Below are positions 1 through 10,600 of a stretch of DNA of 25,986 nucleotides, piece by piece. The position numbers and the translations under genes were made by a program. This DNA is from DASXRU01 sp039933315 (GTDB lineage Bacteria > Acidobacteriota > Blastocatellia > Pyrinomonadales > Pyrinomonadaceae), in assembly GCA_039933315.1 (NCBI GenBank), contig JBDTOI010000046.1, positions 1 through 25,986 of the forward strand, in the 5' to 3' direction. The notes under the pieces were generated by a model. The model was given only the letters and a program-made list of their open reading frames with translations, was not told the DNA's origin and made no database searches. Position 1 is the stretch's first letter. Each line of letters begins with the position of its first letter.

Positions 1-3000
1 CACATTGAAGGTCGCATTCGTCGTCCCGCTATTGCCTTCGGCCACGCCCACGTCATTGATCGAAAGGCCGGGCACAGCATCGTCGTTAGTGATCGTGCCC
101 AGGCCTTGATTATCCGTGATGCCGGCATTAGTGGCCCCGGAGAGGTTCACAAAAAATGTTTCATCCGCTTCATTGAGAGCGTCGCCATTGACCAGTACCG
201 TGATCGGCTTGTTCGTGTCGCCGGGGTTGAACGTCAGGGTGCCGCTGGCGTTTTGATAGTCACTGCCCGCCGCGGCCGTGCCGTCGGCCATGGCATAGTT
301 GACCGTCACCGTTTGCGAGCTGGGATTCGACAGGGTGGCAGTAAATGTAAATGTAGTCGTGCCGGTGTTGCCTTCGTTTGCTGTTGCATCGTTGAGCGAA
401 AGGCTGGGCACCGCATCGTCGTTAGTGATCGTGCCTACACCTTGATTGTCGGCAATGGTCGCATTGGTGGCGCCGAACACGTTCACGAAGAAGGTCTCAT
501 TCGGCTCGTGGGCGGTATCGCCGTTGATCACGACCGCGACGGGTTTGCTGGTGTCACCGGGATCGAAGGTCAGCGTGCCGGTCGTACTCTCATAATCAAT
601 ACCGGCTGTGGCCGTGCTATTTGCCGTGGCGTAGTTGACGCTGACTGTCTGGCCGCTGGGAGCCGAGAGGGTCACGTTGAAGGTAGCGTTGGCCGTGCCG
701 CTGTTGCCTTCGGCCACACTCAGATCGTTGATTGAAAGGCTGGGCAGAGCATCATCGTTGGTGACGTTGCCCGATCCCTGGTTATCGGTAATGGTCGCAT
801 TCACGGCAGCAGAGAGATTTACAAAGAATATTTCGTCCGGCTCATTCAGCACATCACCATTGACCGTAACTGTTATGGGTTTACCCGTTTCTCCGGGATT
901 GAAAGTCACGGTACCGTTGGTTGACGAGTAATCGTTGTCAGCAGTAGTCGCTGTGCCATTGGCCGTCGCGTAGTTGACGGTCACCGTCTGCGAGCTCGGG
1001 TTCGACAATATGACGTTGAAGTTGAACGAGGTGGCGCCGCTGTTGCCTTCGCCCAGGTTGACATCGTTAATCGAGATCGTAGGCTGTGAATCGTCGTTGA
1101 CGATTGTTCCCTGACCCTGGCCATCGCCCATGGTGGCGTTAACTGGCAGAGTCAGGTTCACTACGAAAGTTTCGTTAGACTCAAAACTAGTTTCGCCCTC
1201 GACCAGCACGGCGATTGGTTTACTCGTCTCACCCGGGTTGAAGGTCAGCGTGCTGCTCGCGCTCTGATAGTCGCTGCCAGCACTGGCTGTACCATCAGCC
1301 GTGGCATAGTTGACTGTCACTGTTTGAGCGCTGGGATTTGTCAGGTTGACATTAAACGTAAACGTGGAAGTGCCGCTGTTCCCTTCACTCTGGCTGACAT
1401 CATTGATCGAGGCTGTCGGCTGCGAATCGTCGTTGGCAATGGTGCCCTGCCCCTGATTGTCGGCAATCGTGGCATTGGTTGCACCGGAAAGGTTGATGAC
1501 AAATGTGTCGTCCGATTCGAATTTCGTATCTCCGTTCACCGACACGGCGATTGGTTTGCTTATCTCGCCCGGGTTGAAGGTCAACGTGCCGGCGGGAATC
1601 AAGGTGTAATCGTTGTCCGTGGTCGTGGCCGAGCCATCCGCAAGGGCATAGTTGACGGTGATGATTTGCGAGCTGGGATTGGACAGCCCTACGGCAAAGG
1701 TGAAGGGCGTCGTACCGCTGTCCCCTTCATTCTGACTGAGGTCATTGATCGAGATCGTCGGCGGTAGATCATCATTCTGAATCGTGCCCACGCCCTGGCC
1801 GTCGCTAATGGTCGCGTTGGTTGGACCCGAAAGATTAACGAAGAAGTTCTCGTCCGGCTCAAACTTCATGTCACCGTTGACGGTGACGGTGATGGGCTTA
1901 CTTATCTCCCCCGAGTTGAACGTCGCCGTGCCATTGGTGAACGAGTAATCGCCGTCTGTAGTCGTAGCTGTGTTAATAGCAGTTGTGTAGTTAACCGTAA
2001 TGATTTGATAGCTGGGATTGGGTAGGCTGACATTGAATGCGAAGGACGTGGTGCCCGTATTGCCCTCACTCTGACTGACATCATTAATCGCGATGGTCGG
2101 CGCTAAATCATCGTTTGCGACTGTGCCCTGCCCCTGGCCGTCGCCGATGGCGCCGTTGGTCGGATTCGAGAGGTTGACGAAGAATGTCTCGTTGAGCTCG
2201 AACTTAATGTCTCCATTTATTGGAACCGTGATGGGCTCGCTGGTGTCGCCGGGAGTGAAGGTCACCGTTCCGCTGGTTAAGGCATAGTCTCCGTCCGTAG
2301 TGGTAGCTGTGTTATTGGCCGTTGTGTAGTTGAGGGTCACAGTCTGCGAGCTTGGGTTCGACAGACCGATGTTGAACGTGAACGGAGTAGTGCTGCTGTT
2401 GCCTTCGCCCTGGCTGATGTCATTGATCGAGATCGTCGGCTGCGCATCGTCGTTTACGATTGTGCCCTGGCCCTGGCCGTCGCCCATGTTGGCGTTAACC
2501 GGAAGGGTCAGGTTCACCACAAACGTCTCGTTAGATTCAAAGCTGGTTTCACCCTCGACCAGCACCGCTAGCGGTTTACCCGTCTCACCCGGATTGAAGG
2601 TCACACTGCCGCTTGCGGATTGATAGTCACTGCCGGCGGTGGCCGACCCGTCCGCAGTGGCGTAGTTGACGGTGACACTCTGAGAGCTGGCATTACTCAG
2701 GCTGGCATTGAACGTAAACGTAGTGGTGCCGCTGTTCCCCTCACTCAGGCTGACATCATTGATCGAGACCGTCGGTTGCGAATCGTCGTTGGCAATGGTG
2801 CCCTGGCCCTCGTTATCGGCGATCGTGGCATTGGCCGGATTGGAGAGGTTGATAACAAAGGTCTCGTCCGATTCGAACTTCGTATCTCCGTTCACCGGCA
2901 CCGCGATTGGTTTGCTTAGCTCGCCCGGGTTAAACGTCAGCGTGCCGGCGGGAATTGATGTGTAATCGCTGTCCGCGGTCGTAGCCGTGCCATTGACCAG

Positions 3001-3460
3001 GGCGTAGTTGACGGTGATGATTTGCGAGCTGGGATTGGACAGCCCTACGGCAAAGGTGAAGGGCGTCGTGCCGCTGTTACCTTCACTCTGACTGAGGTCA
3101 TTGATAGAGATTGCCGGTTGTAGATCATCGTTCTGAATTGTGCCCGCACCCTGGCCGTCGCTAATGGTGGCATTACCTGGATTCGAAAGATTAACGAAGA
3201 AGCTCTCGTTCGGCTCAAACTTCACATCCCCATTGACGGTTACGGTGATGGGCTTACTTGTCTCCCCAGGATTGAACGTCAGAATGCCGCTGGTCAACAG
3301 GTAATCGCCGTCAGCAGTGCCGGCTGTGTTATTCGCGGTAGCGTAGTTCACTGTAATGGTTTGCGAACTCGCCACAGACAGTGCAACCGTAAAAGTGAAC
3401 GAAGCGGGGCCACTATTACCTTCGACCTGACTAATATCGTTGATCGAAAGTGTGGGCAGC
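1..3460 (-). repeat. Tandem Calx-beta coding repeats, ten full modules plus one partial, about 339 bp each
   Basis: Within the left gene, the boundary motif (NDD, then SIND, then EGNSG) recurs near plus positions 3437, 3100, 2758, 2419, 2080, 1741, 1402, 1063, 724, 391 and 54. The period is about 333-345 bp, or 112-115 residues. Each module carries the Calx-beta signature: EGNSGTT, VNYATA, LTFNPGETSKPI, V-NGD, E-NETFFVNLS, and IANDD. Calx-beta domains often bind calcium and occur as strings in bacterial surface proteins. The acidic E/D positions are present here, but calcium binding is inference. The string continues past the left edge. Confidence 0.92.
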
Positions 3461-6400
3461 ACTTCAGTAACCGGCATACACGCAGAAAATTCTGAGGTGT
3501 TCCCTACGGAATCAGTCGCGGTGCAGTTAATGATTCCGGCGCTGGTGCCTGAGGGGAACGTGAAGGGAAAATTGAACGCAGCGTTGCCACCGGGGTCAGT
3601 AGTTACGCCAGGAACTCTGCCAAAGACCAGGGGCCGGCTCGCTAATTGGTTGTTGCCGCAAACTGAATCGGTGCTGAAGTACCAATGAACCGTGTAACTG
3701 CTGCTGGCCACACTATTCAGCGTGCCGTTGATGGTTACAGTTTGCCCATGCGACTTCGGCTGGTTTTGCTTTTCCGGATCGGCGCTGGGTGGGAGCACCA
3801 ATCCCGTTAGCACCGGAAAGTTCTGCAAATTGTTGGGACCGGTATCGCCATCGCCGGGATCGTTAGGGGTGATGCCTGAAGTCCCAAGATCTATTCCCAA
3901 ACGCGAATTGCCGTAGATTTCATTGTCGATGATCTTAATTCTGATACCCGCGCTATCGGCGGTATTGGCCGGTGTTTCGATGAAGATGCCGTTTCCGGTC
4001 TTGAAGAACGCGCTGCCCGTATTGTAGGCAATGCGATTCTCCTGAATCGTATCTCCGGTGGCGTTTGCAGGAATGACGATGCCGTCGCCGCCAAACGAAG
4101 TGTTCAGACCATTGCCCAGAGGATTATTACCCGTCACATCCGTGCCAATGTAATTGCCCCGGATCAGATTAAATAGGGTTGTGGCCCGATTAACCTCCCC
4201 GATTTGAATACCGGCGTCCTTGTTGCCCGAAATGATGTTTCTGACTCCGGGAACGGTGTTAGCATCGCCGCCAATCGTGTTTCCGGCAGCGCTGAAAATC
4301 ATTAACACGCCCGTGGTGTTAGCCACTATTAGGGTGCCGGTTACGTCAGTTCCGATGAAGTTCCCCTGGATAAGATTCGCGGTTGAATTCTCCTCTCTTA
4401 TGAATACGCCGGCTGCTCCCGTGCCTGAGTTGCCGGAAATAATATTGCGGGCTGCGGGCGTGGTGCCGCCAACGGTAGTGTCATGCGCCGCCCCCCCAAT
4501 GCTCACCCCGTTTCCGAACGATCCACTTAAGGATGCCGTGCCCGCTGCATTAGTTCCGATGTAATTGCCCTGAATCAGATTTCCATTTGAACCTGAATAA
4601 GCTAAATCAATGTTATCCCCAGAGCTCCCGGAGATAATGTTTCGGGCCCCGGGCGTGGTGCCACCGATAAGGTTGTTTCCCGAACCAGGTGCACTGCGGA
4701 AGCTAATGCCTACACCATTCGCCACTCTGACGGCTCCGGTAACGTCGGTCCCGATAAAGTTACCCTGAATCATCGCTCCGGAAGCCGGGCTGAGGTTGGT
4801 AGTGTCAAACTTAATGCCCTCACTCGAATTGCCGGAAATAATATTGCGTGCGGCCGCAGTAGTACCTCCGATTAGATTTCCCGCCTGTTCTAAACTGACA
4901 CCAGTGCGATTAGCCGACAACGCCGTGCCACCTGAATTTGTGCCCAGGTAGTTACCCTCGATTATGTTGTTCCCCCTCATGTAAATCTCAATTGCTTTGC
5001 CGTTGCTGAAGCGATTAATCACAAACCCGCGCACGGTTGTGCGGCCGGCGGTAATCGTTAGTCCGGAAGCGCCGGATCCGGCGCTGGCGCCGTTGAGCTC
5101 GATGAGGGGCTGGCCCGCAAAGCCGGGCTGAGTGGTGGCATCTATGGTTACCGGATCAAAGATAATCGGCAGTGCGGAGGAGGGGGTGATCGTATGTACC
5201 CCCGGGCCAGGAATGTTGAAAGTGATTGTATCGACGCCCAGGGCCGCATTCGCATCGATGATCGCCTGGCGTAGAGATCCGGCGCCACTGTCGTTTGTGT
5301 TCGTGACTACGAAGGTTATCGGCGAGTCCTGACCGAAGTAGAGAGACCAACCCCCCGCGATATTCCCGCTGAAGCTGTCCGAAAAATTATCGTTTATGGC
5401 ATACAAGCTCCAGGTTCCATTTGGGTCGGTGCCGTTGAAGGTGGAAAGCGCGGTAGCGTACGGTCCGGCGGGCGCAGGGGCCGGAAAAGTGTCTGTGCCG
5501 GTGTTTACATCAGTGGGTGCGTAGTTTCCGCTGGTAATGCGGACGCCGGAGAGCGTTCGGTCCTGATCGTCGAAAGTTAAAGTGGCGTTGCTAATCGTGC
5601 AACAAGACCCAACGTCCGACATGAGCATTACCTTTTGCCCGCCCGGACCCGTCAACACCAAATCCAGGCCACCGCCAGTATTGCTACTACTCATGTTGTT
5701 TATCCGGACCCTCAGCTTATCGACCGCCGGTTGCCCGGATACGGTGATCGTCGAGGGATACGGGCTGGCGGCGTTGGGGGGCGAGAACCCGGCGGTAATG
5801 CTGATCGAAGTAGTATTGGAAAAGCCGGTGTATTCAACAGAAACCGGTTCGGCAGCAGCGCTGCTTTTTTTATTACTGAAGGCTACCGTCGGCGCGCCGC
5901 TGCCACTCGTCAGGATAACCAGGTCACTAAGAGCATCGATATCAAGCCTCATCGGCAACAGGGCCACCGGTTCGCTGGATACTTCGACTGCTGCAGTAAA
6001 GTTTTGTTCGTCTGATTTTCCTTCTTGTTTTCCAGCACGCGAAGCAATTTGAAGTTTCCGATTGGACGGGTCGAGCACTATGAGGTCGTCGGTAGGAGAA
6101 CTTGACACCCGCGCAACTATCAAGCGGGTGGCGCCGGGCCAGCTCTCGGCCCCGAGGGCCTCGGCGGGCCATTCGCGCAGCGCTTTCGAAACTTTCTGTT
6201 TGCTGGGTGCCGGCTGAGTAATGAGATTTACACTACCATCCGCAGCGAGCACCGCAATGTCAGAAAGCGAATCGTCATCGAAATCGCCAATAGCAACGTC
6301 CCTGAGGGCAAATGGAAACTCGCGCTGTGTGACTTCTGGCGATCTCACGCTGGCCCGCGCGTCCGCGGGAAGCGAAATTTTCCGATCGCGTCCATGAACG

Positions 6401-7377
6401 ATCAGCAGTTGCTGACCGGCTGTGACCACCAGGTCAAACTGGTACTCGTCGTCCAGCTCGCCAACGGCCACTGCTGATGCTTCGGCGGGAAGAGCTAATG
6501 TTTCGGGTTGCGCTTTGCGCGCTCCGAGAGGGCCTTCAAAAATCATGAGCCGGGGCCCATCGTAGGTGTTGACTCCGATCACAACATCCGTGAGGCCGTC
6601 ACGGCGGTTAACATCGGCGGCCGCGAAAGCAGTGAGCTGCCCTGAAAGTTCGATTGCTTCTGCCGGTCCAAAGCCGCCCTGACCGTCTCCAGGCAGGAAA
6701 TGGAGACTGTTTCCGCCACGGCTGCCGCAGACAATGTCCCAGTGGCCATCCGCGTCGAAGTCCCCAGCTCCGAGGAAGTCCGCCGGCGTCAAAACTTTTA
6801 TCGCCAGTGCTGGTGAAAGGAAGGGTGCATTTGTAAGAGTGCCGTCCGCTTTGCGTTTTTGGGCTTCTGGCGCGTTGGGATAGATGGAATCCACATTGCC
6901 GCGATGGACGGTGACTATACCTCTGCCGCCGTGCGCGTAGCCGCTGGCCAGATCGGGCATACCATCTTCGTCAAAATCCGCGGAAGCTAAAGAGAGCGGT
7001 TGGGCCTCGTTCTGTTCCAGGGCGCGTTGAAGTTCTGCCGAGCCCTGGTGTGCGGTGATTAATTCGCGACCCTCACCGAGACTCAATCTGGCATCGCCCC
7101 GACGCACGGCTCGAACGCTAACGTGCTCGCTGAGCTGGGCCGGGGCAAACGATTTCTTGTTGTTGATGACCTTGCTGCCGGACGCCAGCGTATGATCGAA
7201 AGGAAGGAAGGCTGTAGCGATTAGACAAATCGCCAGGAGGGAGAGCACACCGATAATGTACAGCCGACTGGATCGACCTCGCAGGAGTGGGAGAACTTTG
7301 ATTCTGCCGCGATCTTTCAGGGCGCTTACCAGGCGATATCTCCTCAAACACAGAGGGGAGTTATGGACATAAGCCAT
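1..7377 (-). CDS. Giant exported FG-GAP / beta-helix / multi-Calx-beta protein, 3' end cut by window edge
   Basis: The frame is open from an ATG at 7377 to base 1, giving at least 2459 residues with no stop. A hydrophobic segment near residues 38-58 (LYIIGVLSLLAICLIATAFL) looks like a signal anchor or uncleaved signal peptide. FG-GAP/VCBS-type motifs follow (DFDEDGMPDLASG near residue 132, DFDADGHWDIV near 205, NRRDGLTDVVIG near 255). Then come a P-domain-like module (about 540-680), a segment with NTNDSGAGSLRQAI that typically opens parallel beta-helix proteins (about 690), beta-helix coils with repeated IQGNFIGTDVTG and TTPAARNIISGN motifs (about 770-1160), an Ig-like segment (about 1220-1300), and ten full plus one partial Calx-beta modules. 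The architecture suggests an adhesive or matrix surface protein. The substrate is unknown. It is a tandem paralogue of the next gene upstream, so DUF4214 may follow outside the window. No strong ribosome binding site precedes the ATG. Confidence 0.88.
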   Translation of the reverse strand, partial: MAYVHNSPLCLRRYRLVSALKDRGRIKVLPLLRGRSSRLYIIGVLSLLAICLIATAFLPFDHTLASGSKVINNKKSFAPAQLSEHVSVRAVRRGDARLSLGEGRELITAHQGSAELQRALEQNEAQPLSLASADFDEDGMPDLASGYAHGGRGIVTVHRGNVDSIYPNAPEAQKRKADGTLTNAPFLSPALAIKVLTPADFLGAGDFDADGHWDIVCGSRGGNSLHFLPGDGQGGFGPAEAIELSGQLTAFAAADVNRRDGLTDVVIGVNTYDGPRLMIFEGPLGARKAQPETLALPAEASAVAVGELDDEYQFDLVVTAGQQLLIVHGRDRKISLPADARASVRSPEVTQREFPFALRDVAIGDFDDDSLSDIAVLAADGSVNLITQPAPSKQKVSKALREWPAEALGAESWPGATRLIVARVSSSPTDDLIVLDPSNRKLQIASRAGKQEGKSDEQNFTAAVEVSSEPVALLPMRLDIDALSDLVILTSGSGAPTVAFSNKKSSAAAEPVSVEYTGFSNTTSISITAGFSPPNAASPYPSTITVSGQPAVDKLRVRINNMSSSNTGGGLDLVLTGPGGQKVMLMSDVGSCCTISNATLTFDDQDRTLSGVRITSGNYAPTDVNTGTDTFPAPAPAGPYATALSTFNGTDPNGTWSLYAINDNFSDSFSGNIAGGWSLYFGQDSPITFVVTNTNDSGAGSLRQAIIDANAALGVDTITFNIPGPGVHTITPSSALPIIFDPVTIDATTQPGFAGQPLIELNGASAGSGASGLTITAGRTTVRGFVINRFSNGKAIEIYMRGNNIIEGNYLGTNSGGTALSANRTGVSLEQAGNLIGGTTAAARNIISGNSSEGIKFDTTNLSPASGAMIQGNFIGTDVTGAVRVANGVGISFRSAPGSGNNLIGGTTPGARNIISGSSGDNIDLAYSGSNGNLIQGNYIGTNAAGTASLSGSFGNGVSIGGAAHDTTVGGTTPAARNIISGNSGTGAAGVFIREENSTANLIQGNFIGTDVTGTLIVANTTGVLMIFSAAGNTIGGDANTVPGVRNIISGNKDAGIQIGEVNRATTLFNLIRGNYIGTDVTGNNPLGNGLNTSFGGDGIVIPANATGDTIQENRIAYNTGSAFFKTGNGIFIETPANTADSAGIRIKIIDNEIYGNSRLGIDLGTSGITPNDPGDGDTGPNNLQNFPVLTGLVLPPSADPEKQNQPKSHGQTVTINGTLNSVASSSYTVHWYFSTDSVCGNNQLASRPLVFGRVPGVTTDPGGNAAFNFPFTFPSGTSAGIINCTATDSVGNTSEFSACMPVTEVLPTLSINDISQVEGNSGPASFTFTVALSVASSQTITVNYATANNTAGTADGDYLLTSGILTFNPGETSKPITVTVNGDVKFEPNESFFVNLSNPGNATISDGQGAGTIQNDDLQPAISINDLSQSEGNSGTTPFTFAVGLSNPSSQIITVNYALVNGTATTADSDYTSIPAGTLTFNPGELSKPIAVPVNGDTKFESDETFVINLSNPANATIADNEGQGTIANDDSQPTVSINDVSLSEGNSGTTTFTFNASLSNASSQSVTVNYATADGSATAGSDYQSASGSVTFNPGETGKPLAVLVEGETSFESNETFVVNLTLPVNANMGDGQGQGTIVNDDAQPTISINDISQGEGNSSTTPFTFNIGLSNPSSQTVTLNYTTANNTATTTDGDYALTSGTVTFTPGDTSEPITVPINGDIKFELNETFFVNLSNPTNGAIGDGQGQGTVANDDLAPTIAINDVSQSEGNTGTTSFAFNVSLPNPSYQIITVNYTTAINTATTTDGDYSFTNGTATFNSGEISKPITVTVNGDMKFEPDENFFVNLSGPTNATISDGQGVGTIQNDDLPPTISINDLSQNEGDSGTTPFTFAVGLSNPSSQIITVNYALADGSATTTDNDYTLIPAGTLTFNPGEISKPIAVSVNGDTKFESDDTFVINLSGATNATIADNQGQGTIANDDSQPTASINDVSQSEGNSGTSTFTFNVNLTNPSAQTVTVNYATADGTASAGSDYQSASSTLTFNPGETSKPIAVLVEGETSFESNETFVVNLTLPVNATMGDGQGQGTIVNDDSQPTISINDVNLGEGNSGATSFNFNVILSNPSSQTVTVNYATANGTATTADNDYSSTNGTVTFNPGETGKPITVTVNGDVLNEPDEIFFVNLSAAVNATITDNQGSGNVTNDDALPSLSINDLSVAEGNSGTANATFNVTLSAPSGQTVSVNYATANSTATAGIDYESTTGTLTFDPGDTSKPVAVVINGDTAHEPNETFFVNVFGATNATIADNQGVGTITNDDAVPSLSLNDATANEGNTGTTTFTFTATLSNPSSQTVTVNYAMADGTAAAGSDYQNASGTLTFNPGDTNKPITVLVNGDALNEADETFFVNLSGATNAGITDNQGLGTITNDDAVPGLSINDVGVAEGNSGTTNATFNV

Positions 7378-7676
7378 GGTCTTGCCGGCTCGGAACCTTA
7401 AGGTAGCCGGCACTTATAAGCAGTGGGGAGAGTTTATCTTAGCGACCTCCCCCGGTCTATGTTTTCGCGCCACCGTAGCAGCGCCCCCCAGGCAGAAGCC
7501 CGACCGTCAGGGAGGGCTCGCAGGAGGCAGACGGCAGGAGGCGGTAGGCGGTAAGACAGTAGGCAGTAGGCATAAGGCAGCAAGAACTCAGGCTCTAACC
7601 ATGCGCCTGTGCCGGCACGGGTCAGATTTTCTGCCGTCTGCCTCCTGCCGTCTGCCTCCTGCCTTACGGCGCTGCC
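7378..7676. other. Intergenic gap between the two giant paralogues
   Basis: This gap of about 300 bp holds no credible gene. Next to the left gene's start is ordinary sequence (7378-7490), including a TTATAA at about 7412-7417 on the minus strand that has no clear partner hexamer. A short hairpin (AGCCC at 7497-7501, GGGCT at 7514-7518) follows, and then the heptanucleotide repeat array described separately. The plus-strand open frame crossing the gap is composed of repeat sequence and antisense of both neighbouring genes. Confidence 0.7.
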
Positions 7677-7680
7677 TTAC
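7519..7680. repeat. Heptanucleotide (GGCAGNA-like) repeat array in inverted orientation
   Basis: On the plus strand at 7519-7582 there are nine consecutive, slightly degenerate 7-mers (ggcagac, ggcagga, ggcggta, ggcggta, ggcagta, ggcataa, ggcagca and similar; one unit is 8 bp). At 7631-7680 the same heptamers lie on the opposite strand, including two perfect 14-bp tandem units (7631-7644 and 7645-7658). The two halves contain a perfect 23-bp inverted repeat, 7520-7542 against 7640-7662, with about 97 bp between. The array abuts the stop codon of the 1729-residue gene (TAA at 7677-7679). It resembles the short tandemly repeated heptamers known from cyanobacteria. A role in transcript ends is possible but not shown. 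Confidence 0.85.
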
Positions 7681-10600
7681 GGAGGTGGGGGGCATTCGCT
7701 GTTGTTGTGCGTTGCCACTGGGCTGAGACGGTGCTGGTACTCGGTTGAGGTCATGAACGAGCAGACCATGGCCCGCTGCCGGGGCACGTTGCGTGGCGGC
7801 GACTTGCTTACTTCGGTGAGCCAAAACATGAACCCGCCGATGTCGCCATCCCGTCGCAGGTATCCGAAGTATTGCGAAGCCACAAACGAACGGTTGTACT
7901 CCGCATCGATGAACGGCCGGTTGTCCACTGCCGTCCCAAACCCCGCCGGCACACACGGCGCCGTCAACGGGGGACTCAGCCGGTGGCAGCCGTTCCAGTA
8001 GTCATTCGCCAGGTGGAACATCACCAAGCCCCGCTCGCCATTGGTGTGGTGCGTGATCAGGGCATTGCGGTCTGCTGACGCCAGCGTCACCCCACTGGCA
8101 CCCTGAATCGTTGCCAGCACCGCATCCACAAACTGCTGTCCCGTAATCAGACTCAAAGGGGGATACTTATCTTTGAATTCCTGTCGCTGCACAAAGGCAT
8201 TCGCCAGCGCCAGTTGTGTCTGGGCCAAATTACTGCCGCCCACCACCTGCGCCCGGTCCCTTACGAACGACAAATATCGCGGCAGCTTCTTCGCTTCCAC
8301 CTTCAGCGCCGCTGAGACGTTCGGGTCGAAAAAGTCCGGATTGGGAAACGGCTGATCGTTCCCATACGCCGCCCGGTACAAAAGGAACACATACGAAGCC
8401 GTCTGCTGATACTCCTGCTCAAAGAAGAAGGCGTTCGACACAGCCACCCGCCGTTCATTGATGCAGGCCTGGTTCGTGCCGCACTGCGTGATCTCGTTGG
8501 TCCAAAACGCCAGTCCGCCATCGTCCGGCGGGCGCCCCAGAAAGTCGTAGTAGTGCTGCCGCACATAAAACTGCGGGTCGTCCAAAGGATTGGTCGTAGG
8601 CGTCCCGCTGTCGTTGTCCACCAGTGTCAGGGTCGCCGCACTCAGAGGGCCCAGCACCGCACCTGATGGACTGCTCAACGTCAGACCAATGGTCTCGTCA
8701 CCTTCTACATAAAGATCTTCGAGAATGATAATCGGGAATGTTCTGGAAGCCTGGCCGGCGGCGAAGTTCAGCGTTCCTGAGCTGAGAATGAAATCGCAGT
8801 TCTGCACCGCCGTACCGTTTATCTGGTTACAGGGCACGTACGAGTTGTTGCCGGTGCTGAAATTCACCGCCGACGCCCCGGCTGTGTCGCCGGTGCGGGT
8901 CACCGTAATGTTGGTGCTGGGCCCGCTCTCGGACTTGCTGAAACTCGACGTACTGAATTGTATTACCGGGAGTGAAATCGGTTGGCTTACCGGGAGGCAG
9001 GCGGAAAACTCGGAGGTATTGCCCTGCGGGTCCGTGGCCGTGCAGTTGATGATGCCGCTGTTGATCCCGGTGGGAAAATCGAAGGGGAAGGCAAAGGGCG
9101 CATTGCCACTGGCATCAGTCGTGACACTTGGAATCCTGCCGGTTGCCAGCGGCCGGCTGGACGCCTGGTTAGTGACGCATTGCGAGTCGCCACTGAAATA
9201 CCAATGTACCGTAAAGGCCGTGTTCGGAGCGCTGTTCAGGGTCCCGTTAACAGTTACCGCCTCGGCAGAAACAGGTTTTCCGCCCGGGGCATCAATGCCG
9301 TCGTGCGTCGCCCCCTTAATCGATGCTTCTAATCCACTTGCCACGCTCCCGGTGAAAGAGGTCAGCTGGGGAAAGTTCTGCAGCAAATTTGGTCCATCGT
9401 CAGCATCAAGCGGATCATTGGGCGTAATGCCACTGTTTCCCAGATCGATGCCTAGACCCTCATTCGCGTAAATCAAGTTCTCCACGATCTCGATTCGTAT
9501 ACCCGGCGAGTCAGAACCAGACACATTAGTAATGCGTATCCCGTGTCCTTTGTTGTAGGCGATGCGATTGCCTACGATGCGGTCGCCAGTAGCGTTAGCC
9601 GGGATCACGATGCCGGCATCGTCGAAGAAAGCAGACCTGCCGTTTCCCAGCGGATTATTTCCTGACACATCTGTGCCTATGTAATTTCCCTGGATCAAGT
9701 TGCTGAACGTGGTGGTCCGGTTGACCTGCCCAACCTGAATGCCGTAGATGGTATTTCCTGAAATAATGTTACGCGCTCCATCCACGGCGCCACCGATCGT
9801 GTTTGCTACGGCGCTGAACAACAGGAAGACGCCGGTTTGGTTGGCGAGCTTGGCGGTGCCGTTGACGTCGGTCCCAATGAAATTGCCCTGTAGCAGGTTA
9901 CCGGTCGAGGATTCTTCAGTGACTTCGGCGCCGATCAGATTGCCGGAAATCACGTTCCTGGCGGCCGGCGTCGTACCTCCGATTGTATTGTTGGTTGCGG
10001 TGAAGCTAACTACCACCCCGTTGCCCGTGCCAGTAATGTCAGTTAGTGAAACCGTGCCCGTAAGATCCGTGCCAATGAAGTTTCCCTGAACCAGATTCCC
10101 CTGCGAGCCTGAATACACAAAGTCTACGGCCGACCCGCTGCGCGAAATAATGTTACGCGCTCCTGCAACCGTGCCGCCGACGACGTTATTAGGCGACCCG
10201 GGAACACTTCGGGTAGTCACGCCGGTATGCGAGTTTCGTAGCGGCGCGTTGCCGTTGATATTAGTTCCAATCAAGTTACCCTGGACCAGGTTTTGACCGG
10301 GGCCGGCGATTACGACTGCCTGAGCAACCCCCGAGATCAAGTTGCGTGCTGCGGTAGTCGTTCCCCCGATTAGATTATTAGGCGTATCGATCGCAATGCC
10401 ATCAGTCAGTTGATTGCCTCGATCCAGCGTTCCGGTTACGTCCGTGCCGATGAAATTACCTTCGATGATGTTGTTCCCTACGTTCAGCAGCGCAATTGCA
10501 TCGGTGTTATAGCGGTTGATTACCAAACCCCGCACAACGCTGTTACCGGCTTTTAGGTTCAGAAGGCCTTTCATCGTCCCCGCAAACGGTCCGGTGTTCG

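Noticed and set aside
1..3460. Regularly spaced repeats that could be taken for a CRISPR-like or satellite array
   Set aside because: The period is about 339 bp, the sequence is open in one frame throughout and translates to Calx-beta modules, so it is coding repeat.
5582..6052. Two overlapping plus-strand frames of 126-156 codons
   Set aside because: Both are antisense to the P-domain-like region of the left giant gene, which has a far better coding signature.
7376..7726. Plus-strand frame across the gap between the giant genes
   Set aside because: It is made of heptamer repeat and antisense sequence; no conserved protein features.
8725..9471. Plus-strand open frame of 248 codons
   Set aside because: It lies fully antisense to the Ig-like and Calx-beta part of the 1729-residue gene and has no recognisable domain or start signal.
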